A stretch of 11,768 bases of DNA from assembly GCA_017622255.1 (NCBI GenBank), contig JAGARL010000032.1:1-11768 (forward strand). Reading direction: 5' to 3'. This stretch comes from Methanocorpusculum sp. Its GTDB lineage: Archaea; Halobacteriota; Methanomicrobia; Methanomicrobiales; Methanocorpusculaceae. A program made the position numbers and the translations under genes. The first letter of the stretch is position 1. Each line of letters opens with the position of its first letter. Shown piece after piece: positions 6,235 through 11,768 of this stretch. The notes under the pieces were generated by a model that searched no databases, was not told the origin of the DNA, and saw only the letters and a list, made by a program, of their open reading frames with translations.

Positions 6235-7566
6235 ATGGCAGAGCGCGGAAGTTTCACCAACAAAATGGGTTTTGTCCTGGCAACCGCCGGTGCAGCGGTT
6301 GGTCTTGGCAATATCTGGCGCTTCCCCTACCTGGTTGCAGAAAACGGCGGAGGACTCTTCCTCCTCGTCTATCTGCTTCTGGTTTTTACGGTTGGAATCG
6401 CACTGATTTTAACAGAGAGTGCTGTTGGAAGACGTGCCGGCGCCGGCGTGCTTTCAGCATTTTCCAAAATCAGTAAACGCTGGACATTTCTTGGGTATCT
6501 CTCCTTTTTCATCCCGCTGCTGATTCTCTCGTTCTATGCGGTTGTCGGCGGATGGGTTCTGCAGTATGGTCTGCAGTTCCTGCTTGGAAACGGTTTGGAG
6601 ATGGCATCTCCCGGATATTTTGCCGGATTTTCTGCAGACCCGCTCGTCCCGACCGTCCTTGCTCTGGTTTTCCTTGCACTGACTGCAGGAATTGTTATCC
6701 GCGGTGTCCAGAAAGGTGTGGAAAAGACCTGCCGTTTTGTGATGCCGACACTTCTTGTGATGCTGATAATTCTTGCAGGATACTGTATCTGTATGCCCGG
6801 AGGTCTGGAAGGTGTTGCATACATGTTCTACCCGGACTTTTCCGAGTTCACGCCCGGACTGCTGATAGCAGCTCTTGGTCAGGTGTTCTTCTCTCTGACG
6901 ATTGGCGCAGGACTGATTATTACCTATGGTTCCTACCTTCCAAAGAAAGAGAATCTGGTAACCTCTGCCCGTGCCGTTGCGGTCTTTGATGTTGCGGTCG
7001 CAGTTCTCGCGGCCATGATGGTGATTCCGGCGGTCTTTGCCTTCTCCGGCGGCTCTCCGGAAACACTAGGTTCCGGTCCGGACCTGATGTTTATCGTCCT
7101 GCCGCAGGTGTTTGTCTCCTTCCCGTTCGGAAATCTGATAGGCGCCCTCTTCTTTATCCTGGTATTCTTTGCCGCCATCACCTCCTCGGTTGCGATTTAC
7201 GAGGTAGGCATCTCCTCCCTGATTGACCGCTTCGGTCTTTCCCGGAAGCGGGCAGTGCTTACGCTGTCGCTTCCGCTTGCCGCAGCCGTTGTTCTGGTCT
7301 CTCTGGGATTCGGTGTCTTGGATTTCATTCAGATAAACGGTCTTGGAATCTTTGCATTCCTTGACTATCTCACAAACAACATCCTCCTGCCAATCAGCGC
7401 ATTCCTGATGAGTATTGTTGCCGGCTGGGTAATCAAACCGAAGGGAATTATTGATGAAATCTGTGCAGAAGGTGTTACCTTCCGCGGGCAGAAGATTTTC
7501 TCTCTTGCTCTGCGCTATCTTATCCCAGCAGTAATCCTGGTAATTCTGATTACCGGATTCCTGTAA
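6235..7566 (+). CDS. NSS/SNF-family Na+-coupled transporter, second tandem copy
   Basis: This 443-residue protein is clearly paralogous to the preceding gene, aligning end to end from the MAER N-terminus through the C-terminal GWVIKPKGIIDEI segment. TM1 (AGAAVGLGNIWRFPY, 18-32) and the TM8 sodium site (FFAAITSSV) are conserved, and predicted TM7 has an acidic residue at D252. TM6 differs slightly (FSLTIGAGLIITYGSYL: GAG instead of GFG), next to the substrate site in LeuT-fold structures, so the two copies may differ in substrate preference (inference). Short stretches are nearly identical at DNA level, for example around TM1 and the TM6 segment encoding ITYGSYL, fitting a tandem duplication. 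It is the last gene of the operon and is followed by T-rich tracts. Confidence 0.93.
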   Translation: MAERGSFTNKMGFVLATAGAAVGLGNIWRFPYLVAENGGGLFLLVYLLLVFTVGIALILTESAVGRRAGAGVLSAFSKISKRWTFLGYLSFFIPLLILSFYAVVGGWVLQYGLQFLLGNGLEMASPGYFAGFSADPLVPTVLALVFLALTAGIVIRGVQKGVEKTCRFVMPTLLVMLIILAGYCICMPGGLEGVAYMFYPDFSEFTPGLLIAALGQVFFSLTIGAGLIITYGSYLPKKENLVTSARAVAVFDVAVAVLAAMMVIPAVFAFSGGSPETLGSGPDLMFIVLPQVFVSFPFGNLIGALFFILVFFAAITSSVAIYEVGISSLIDRFGLSRKRAVLTLSLPLAAAVVLVSLGFGVLDFIQINGLGIFAFLDYLTNNILLPISAFLMSIVAGWVIKPKGIIDEICAEGVTFRGQKIFSLALRYLIPAVILVILITGFL

Positions 7567-7582
7567 TTTTTTGTACGTTTTT
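7567..7582 (+). terminator. T-tract terminator of the transporter operon
   Basis: Directly after the TAA stop come TTTTTT (7567-7572) and TTTTT (7578-7582). Archaeal RNA polymerase terminates at such runs without needing a hairpin. The position between convergent operons supports the call. Confidence 0.6.
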
Positions 7583-7611
7583 GGATGCTGGAACTTCCGG
7601 TTACCAGTCTA

Positions 7612-7620
7612 TAAAAAAAG
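7612..7620 (-). terminator. T-tract terminator of the hexuloisomerase-aminotransferase-peptidase operon
   Basis: On the minus strand, CTTTTTTTA follows the M42 peptidase TAA directly (plus-strand A-run 7613-7619). It mirrors the T-tracts on the plus strand, so both convergent transcripts end within about 55 bases. Confidence 0.6.
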
Positions 7621-8670
7621 TTAGAAGTTTGGTTTGGTTTTGACTGCAAGGCGGAGCAGTTCAATAGCTCCCTGCAAGTCCTGTAAGTCGATGACTTCAA
7701 CCGGGGAGTGAATGTAGCGTGCCGGAACGGAGACCGGAACACTTGGAATTCCGCCGCGCTCGAAGTTGATTGCAGAGGCATCCGTGTTTCCGCCGTCACC
7801 GACTTCCAGCTGAATCTTGATGTCATGCTTTTTGGCGGTCTTCTTAAGCCAGTCAACCATGCGCGGGTCTGCCAGGTGTCCTCTGCCGGATGCAGAAACC
7901 ATAACCACAACCGGGCCTTCGCCCATAAAGACCGGAGCCTTGCGGCGCTCGATTCCCGGAGAGTCTCCCGGAATGGTAACGTCCGTGGCAATAGCCACAT
8001 CCGGATTCAGAGAGAAGGCGGCAGTCTTTGCGCCTTTGAGTCCGACCTCTTCCTGGACGGTAAAGACCGCATAGATGGTGTGCTTGGTCTCCATCTCTTT
8101 TAAGGCGCCGATAAGCATCGCACAGCCGACGCGGTTGTCTAAGGCTTTTCCGGTAACAACCGTTCCTGCAAGCGGCTGGTAGTCACGGTCGATGGTAACG
8201 GTCGTTCCAACGGTAATTCCCATGGCCTCGACCTCCTCTGCCGAGTGTGCGCCCACATCAATGAAGAGGTTTGCAAGCTCAATCGGCTTCTTTCTGTCTG
8301 CTTCCTCCATGACGTGCGGGGGTTTCATTCCAAGAACGCCCGGGACATCACCCTTTTCTCCGTGGAGGATAACTCTCTGGGAAACTAAAACCGGGTTGTA
8401 CCATCCGCCGACACCGACGAATCTGATGAATCCCTTCTCGTCAATGTACTGCACCATCAGACCAATCTCGTCCATGTGTGCGGCAAGCATAATCTTGAAG
8501 TCGTCGCCTTTCTTAATCGCAACAAGGTTTCCCATGCGGTCGGTTGTAATCTCGTCAACGTAGGGTGCAACCTCATCGCGGATGATTTTTGCAACAGCGC
8601 CCTCTGCGCCGGAGATACCGTTTGCGTTTGAAAGCTTTTCCAGTAATGCGTTAATTTCGGTCAGTTCCAT
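7621..8670 (-). CDS. M42-family metallo-aminopeptidase (TET/glutamyl aminopeptidase type)
   Basis: This 349-residue di-zinc exopeptidase removes N-terminal residues from peptides; the family forms large tetrahedral cytosolic complexes that act downstream of the proteasome. Every family metal and catalytic position is visible: H65 and D67 in AAHMDEIG, D178 in GKALDNRVG, E207/E208 in QEEVG, D230 in ATDVT and H321 in YIHSP. The length is typical. The specificity (acidic, hydrophobic or lysine-type) cannot be told from sequence, and related proteins are sometimes misnamed endoglucanases. It is the last gene of a minus-strand operon, starting 2 bases after the aminotransferase stop, without a clear Shine-Dalgarno. 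A role in recycling peptides into amino acids, next to an aminotransferase, is inferred. Confidence 0.93.
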   Translation of the reverse strand: MELTEINALLEKLSNANGISGAEGAVAKIIRDEVAPYVDEITTDRMGNLVAIKKGDDFKIMLAAHMDEIGLMVQYIDEKGFIRFVGVGGWYNPVLVSQRVILHGEKGDVPGVLGMKPPHVMEEADRKKPIELANLFIDVGAHSAEEVEAMGITVGTTVTIDRDYQPLAGTVVTGKALDNRVGCAMLIGALKEMETKHTIYAVFTVQEEVGLKGAKTAAFSLNPDVAIATDVTIPGDSPGIERRKAPVFMGEGPVVVMVSASGRGHLADPRMVDWLKKTAKKHDIKIQLEVGDGGNTDASAINFERGGIPSVPVSVPARYIHSPVEVIDLQDLQGAIELLRLAVKTKPNF

Positions 8671-8672
8671 AT

Positions 8673-9782
8673 TTACTCAACTACCTGCTGAATTCTCTTC
8701 AGTGCTTCTCTGATATTGTCCTGGGATGCCGCATAACTCATGCGTGCATAGCCGTCTCCAAGGCTTCCGAAGGCAAGTCCCGGGGTGATGATGACATCGT
8801 TTGCCACAATCTTTGTTACTGTTTCGGCATCAAGTTTCGGGAAGGCATAGAATGCTCCTTCCGGCATGGCAACCTCGATTCCCATCTCCCGAAGGCCGGA
8901 GATTAACAGTTCACGGCGTGCGGCATACTCTGCCTTCATGACCTCAACCGAACTCTGGTCGCCGGTGTATGCTTCAAGGGCGGCATACTGGGCAATAGAG
9001 GTCGGGCAGGCAAGCGAGTACTGCTGAATCTTTACCGCCTGCTCGATGATGTCCTGGTTTCCGGCCATAAATCCGACACGCCAGCCGGTCATGGCATAGG
9101 TCTTGCTGACTGCGTTGATGGTGACCACGTTGTCGCCGAATGTTGCGGCAGAGACAAACTTGGTGTCTCCGTAGCAGAACTTTTCATAGACCTCATCAGA
9201 GAGGATGGTAACACCGGAGTCTGCGGCCGCTTCGACCACTGCACGGATGGTCTCTGCGGACTCGACCATACCGGTGGGGTTTGCCGGGCTGTTTAAGACC
9301 ATGACTTTGGTCTTCTTGTCGGAGAATGCTTCCTTGAGTGCTTCGACATCCAGATGCAGGTCCGGTCTGAGTGCGACCGGTGCGGGCACTCCGCCTGCAA
9401 GTTTTGCAAGCGAGCCGTAGGAGACAAAACCCGGGTTGTTGAAGACAACCTTTTCTCCTTCTTCGACCAGAGAGGAGATTGCGGCATGGAGTGCTCCCGA
9501 GCCGCCTGCAGTGATTAACACCTGCTTTGGCGTGTACTCAAGGCCGTTTTCGCGCTTGAGTTTGTCTGCTACTGCTGCGCGGAGTTCGTCAATTCCGGCA
9601 TTGTTGGTGTAGCCGGTTTTGCCTTCCGTAATTGCGCGGACGGCTGCTGCTTTGATGTTCTCCGGTGTGTCGAAGTCAGGCTGTCCAAGACCCATGTTGA
9701 TGGCATTCGGACCAGCCGCTTCGAACATCTTGCGGATTCCGGAGATGTCGATAGATGTTACGCGTTTTGCGAAGTCGGTCAT
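8673..9782 (-). CDS. PLP-dependent class I/II aminotransferase (aspartate aminotransferase-like)
   Basis: This is a 369-residue fold-type I enzyme that moves amino groups between amino acids and 2-oxo acids in the cytoplasm. Landmarks are the N-terminal MGLGQPDFDTP (30-40), the PLP phosphate region TAGGSGAL (91-98), N168 in NSPANPTG, D196 in LSDEVY, the Schiff-base lysine K227 in SKTYAMTGWRVGF, and the carboxylate-binding arginine R347 in YARMSYA. The length is slightly short for the family but complete. Substrates are not determinable; aspartate, aromatic or broad-range amino acids are the usual options for archaeal members. It sits between the hexuloisomerase (3-base gap) and the peptidase (2-base gap), so the three are almost certainly cotranscribed. 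Confidence 0.92.
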   Translation of the reverse strand: MTDFAKRVTSIDISGIRKMFEAAGPNAINMGLGQPDFDTPENIKAAAVRAITEGKTGYTNNAGIDELRAAVADKLKRENGLEYTPKQVLITAGGSGALHAAISSLVEEGEKVVFNNPGFVSYGSLAKLAGGVPAPVALRPDLHLDVEALKEAFSDKKTKVMVLNSPANPTGMVESAETIRAVVEAAADSGVTILSDEVYEKFCYGDTKFVSAATFGDNVVTINAVSKTYAMTGWRVGFMAGNQDIIEQAVKIQQYSLACPTSIAQYAALEAYTGDQSSVEVMKAEYAARRELLISGLREMGIEVAMPEGAFYAFPKLDAETVTKIVANDVIITPGLAFGSLGDGYARMSYAASQDNIREALKRIQQVVE

Positions 9783-9785
9783 TTT

Positions 9786-10391
9786 TTACTCGATATTGGT
9801 GTGGCGTTTCTGAAGTTCGCTTTCCTCAATCTGACGCATGGTCATAATTGTGGAGATGACTGCGTCTGCGAAGATAAGAGATGTGGTCTCGAAGACAGTT
9901 CCAAGCGGGGCAAATGAGCGGTGTTCTCCAAGCATCTGGCGGATTTCGTACTCGTGGGCATCGTTTGTAACCGGGTCACGCTGGCTTTCGAGCTTGATAA
10001 TGTAGTCGGCAATCTTTCCGATGCGGGAGTCCGGGTTGGATGAGATAAGAGCGACTTTTGCTCCGATTCCTTTTGCAGTTTCTGCAATGTCTCCGATGGT
10101 CTTGGTGTTTCCAGAACCAGAGAATGCAACGATTAAATCTCCTTCTGTGATTGCCGGAGTGATGGTTTCTCCAACCACATAAGAGGTAAATCCGGTGTGC
10201 ATAAGGCGCATGGCAAAGGATTTTGCAACAAGACCGGAGCGTCCGGCACCGTTTACATAAATGCGCTTTGCAGAAAGGATTGCGTGGACAAAGGATGCAA
10301 TCTGATCTTTGTCGATTCCTTTTGCGATTGTCTCGATGCGGCTGGTCATAAGACACATCATATTTGCGACAGAACTGCCTTCTTCAGTCAT
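9786..10391 (-). CDS. hxlB: 6-phospho-3-hexuloisomerase (SIS domain)
   Basis: This 201-residue sugar isomerase interconverts D-arabino-3-hexulose 6-phosphate and fructose 6-phosphate. In archaea lacking the oxidative pentose phosphate pathway it works with 3-hexulose-6-phosphate synthase in the reversed ribulose monophosphate route to make pentoses. The SIS fold is clear: [19 protein letters not shown] (47-65), [10 protein letters not shown] (71-80), SGSGNT (91-96) and the C-terminal PLGTVFE (162-168). The start at 10391 is preferred over an in-frame ATG at 10523 because the longer form would run through the divergent cdc48 start and because a TATA-like CTTTATAC sits about 30 bases upstream. 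Compared with the short archaeal enzymes as remembered, about 20 extra residues (about 137-160) precede PLGTVFE. It heads the operon; the synthase partner is not in the window. Confidence 0.88.
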   Translation of the reverse strand: MTEEGSSVANMMCLMTSRIETIAKGIDKDQIASFVHAILSAKRIYVNGAGRSGLVAKSFAMRLMHTGFTSYVVGETITPAITEGDLIVAFSGSGNTKTIGDIAETAKGIGAKVALISSNPDSRIGKIADYIIKLESQRDPVTNDAHEYEIRQMLGEHRSFAPLGTVFETTSLIFADAVISTIMTMRQIEESELQKRHTNIE

Positions 10392-10417
10392 AGATACTCT
10401 ATATTTGTTCTCTAAGG

Positions 10418-10425
10418 GTATAAAG
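10418..10425 (-). promoter_or_regulatory. TATA box for the hxlB operon
   Basis: The plus strand reads gtataaag, which is CTTTATAC on the coding strand. Its centre lies about 26 bases before a predicted start site near 10396, only about 5 bases upstream of the ATG at 10391. That gives a nearly leaderless mRNA and supports the short hxlB start. Confidence 0.55.
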
Positions 10426-10449
10426 CGTAGGAAGCGTTTCGGAAAATCA

Positions 10450-10481
10450 GGGAGGGTAACACCATCCTTATCTACCCTCCC
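10450..10481. repeat. Perfect 9-bp inverted repeat, candidate operator between hxlB and cdc48
   Basis: GGGAGGGTA (10450-10458) is exactly reverse-complementary to TACCCTCCC (10473-10481), separated by 14 bases. The arm centres are 23 bp apart, roughly two helical turns, as for a site bound by a dimeric regulator on one DNA face. It lies in the 112-base divergent promoter region, and its right arm overlaps the candidate cdc48 TATA element. A hairpin in RNA is less likely because the predicted cdc48 transcript starts downstream. Confidence 0.5.
10466..10474 (+). promoter_or_regulatory. Weak TATA-like element for cdc48
   Basis: CCTTATCTA is centred about 26 bases before a predicted start near 10496, giving a leader of roughly 8 bases before the ATG at 10504. 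The match to the archaeal consensus is modest. The nearby TATTCTATAC (10489-10498) is too close to the ATG. Confidence 0.35.
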
Positions 10482-10503
10482 ATCAGATATTCTATACATC
10501 AGT

Positions 10504-11768
10504 ATGGCGGAAATATCACTCAAAGTAGACAGTGCCTACCCGACCGACCAAGGATACGGAAGGGTGCGTCTGGACCCGCGGTCGATGGAACTTTTAGGGG
10601 TTGCTCCGGGAGATATTGTCCATATCACCGGAGAGAGAACAACCGCCGCCAAGGTCTGGCGGTCAACAACAACTGACTGGAATCAGGAAAAGGTCAGAAT
10701 CGATAAATACACCCGCGCAAACGCCGGCGTCTCTCCCGGAGACCGCGTAACTGTATCCAATATCGAAAACGAAGTTCCGGCAGTGTTTGTGGAACTCACG
10801 CCGCCGCCGGAGATTCCCGAGCAGTTCTTAGACGGGAACAACTTTGATGCGGCAGGCGTTATCAACTTCCCGATTTCCTTAGGGGACATCCTCCCGATTA
10901 AAACGCACCTCATGGGAAATCCGGTAATCGAGTTCAAAGTAACCGCGCTTGAGCCGGAAAATGCCTGCATCATCAGCCCAAAGACTGAGTTTGAGATAAA
11001 CGATATCGCCGAGTTTGAAGGCGCAAAAAGGATTACCTATGAGGATATCGGCGGCCTGAAAGCAGAGCTTGCCCGCGTCCGCGAAATGATTGAGCTTCCA
11101 ATCCGCCATCCGGAGCTCTTTGAAACCATCGGCGTCGAGCCGCCGAAGGGAGTGCTCCTCTACGGACCGCCCGGAACAGGTAAGACGCTGATTGCCAAAG
11201 CGGTTGCAAGCGAGAGCGGGGCAAACTTCTACCCGATTGCAGGACCGGAGATTATCTCCAAATACTACGGAGAGTCCGAGCAGAAACTGCGCGAAATCTT
11301 TGAGGAAGCGGAAGCCAAAGCCCCGTCGGTCATCTTCATTGATGAGCTGGATTCTATAGCCCCTCGCCGTGAGGAGGTAACCGGAGAAGTCGAGCGCCGC
11401 GTGGTCGCCCAGCTTTTAACGATGCTTGACGGAATCTCCTCCCGCGGGCAGGTTATTGTCATCGGCGCAACGAACCGTCCGGAATCCATCGACTCTGCCC
11501 TTCGGCGGCCCGGACGCTTCGACCGCGAGATTGAAATCGGCGTGCCGTCCGAAGAGGACCGGTTGGAGATTTTAAAAATCCACACCAGAAACATGCCGCT
11601 TGAAGGCTCTGCCGCCTTCTGCCGCCTAGAAAAACCGACCGCCCGCGCTGTGCAGAAGTACGAGGAGAGCCGCGAGCGCCTTCTCTCCCACCTCGCCTCC
11701 ATCTCCCGCGGATTTGTCGGCGCAGACTTAGCGGCCCTTGCCCGCGAGGCGGCGGTAATTGCCCTCCG
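10504..11768 (+). CDS. cdc48: Cdc48/VAT-type AAA ATPase, 3'-truncated by window edge
   Basis: Archaeal Cdc48 (VAT) hexamers unfold substrate proteins with ATP, partly for the proteasome. 421 codons are present, covering the N-domain and nearly all of the first AAA module; the second module lies beyond the window. The N-domain (about 1-180) starts with the double-psi barrel sequence [21 protein letters not shown]1 begins at [13 protein letters not shown] and shows Walker A GPPGTGKT (221-228), pore loop KYYGESE, Walker [11 protein letters not shown] (276-285), sensor GATNRP (321-326) and the arginine-finger pair R335/R338 in LRRPGRFD. The lid between MPL and [16 protein letters not shown] carries about 30 residues where family members usually have about 10, so it holds an insertion of about 20 residues. 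It is divergent from hxlB and has no Shine-Dalgarno. Confidence 0.94.
   Translation, partial: MAEISLKVDSAYPTDQGYGRVRLDPRSMELLGVAPGDIVHITGERTTAAKVWRSTTTDWNQEKVRIDKYTRANAGVSPGDRVTVSNIENEVPAVFVELTPPPEIPEQFLDGNNFDAAGVINFPISLGDILPIKTHLMGNPVIEFKVTALEPENACIISPKTEFEINDIAEFEGAKRITYEDIGGLKAELARVREMIELPIRHPELFETIGVEPPKGVLLYGPPGTGKTLIAKAVASESGANFYPIAGPEIISKYYGESEQKLREIFEEAEAKAPSVIFIDELDSIAPRREEVTGEVERRVVAQLLTMLDGISSRGQVIVIGATNRPESIDSALRRPGRFDREIEIGVPSEEDRLEILKIHTRNMPLEGSAAFCRLEKPTARAVQKYEESRERLLSHLASISRGFVGADLAALAREAAVIAL

Noticed and set aside
3013..7598. GGAACTTCC seen three times (3013-3021, 3664-3672, 7590-7598)
   Set aside because: The self-complementary 9-mer recurs, twice just after genes, but one copy is within a coding region and the flanks differ, so it is not supported as a functional site.
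10392..10523. N-terminal extension of the hexuloisomerase to an in-frame ATG at 10523
   Set aside because: It would overlap the divergent cdc48 start and cover both TATA-like boxes and the palindrome; the added residues do not resemble the SIS family, and the TATA position fits the start at 10391.
1..11768. CRISPR arrays, mobile elements, tRNA/rRNA genes or a defence system
   Set aside because: No regularly spaced direct repeats, transposase or integrase, terminal repeats or RNA-gene signatures were seen; all genes match metabolic, repair, transport or chaperone families.

Overview
The window looks like chromosomal DNA from a methanogenic archaeon, most likely of the order Methanomicrobiales (Methanocorpusculum-like). 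This is inferred from the gene mix: an archaeal Cdc48/VAT AAA ATPase, a ribulose-monophosphate-type 6-phospho-3-hexuloisomerase, a RimK/MptN-like ATP-grasp ligase and prokaryotic Na+-symporters. Archaeal TATA-like boxes sit close to start codons, Shine-Dalgarno sequences are nearly absent, and T-tract terminators are present. No phage, insertion sequence, CRISPR, tRNA or rRNA is visible. Coding density is very high and no gene-free stretch exceeds about 115 bases.

Layout. Positions 1-2535 (+ strand) hold the 3' part of uvrC (excision repair), then a RimK-type ATP-grasp ligase whose stop overlaps the start of a small VOC (glyoxalase-fold) protein. An ACT-domain protein on the - strand converges on the VOC gene and overlaps its end by 23 bases. 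A 93-base divergent intergenic region (2894-2986) separates the ACT gene from a hemolysin III/PAQR-type membrane protein. After a 49-base gap with a TATA-like element comes a tight + strand operon (3714-7566): a sugar nucleotidyltransferase with a left-handed beta-helix tail, then two tandem paralogous NSS/SNF-family Na+-coupled transporters, each starting two bases after the previous stop. T-rich tracts on both strands end this operon and the convergent - strand operon.

The - strand operon (10391 down to 7621) reads 6-phospho-3-hexuloisomerase, class I/II aminotransferase, M42 metallo-aminopeptidase, with gaps of 2-3 bases. It is divergent from a Cdc48-type AAA ATPase that starts at 10504 and runs off the window. 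The 112-base divergent promoter region holds a perfect 9-bp inverted repeat with a 14-base spacer, the best candidate regulatory site here.

Functional reading. Most genes are housekeeping. A loose amino-acid theme can be inferred (two amino-acid-type symporters, aminotransferase, aminopeptidase, ACT sensor), but no new multi-gene defence or biosynthetic system is evident. The most distinctive points are the Cdc48 D1 lid insertion, the palindrome between hxlB and cdc48, the HhH-less UvrC, and the tandem transporters behind a sugar nucleotidyltransferase.
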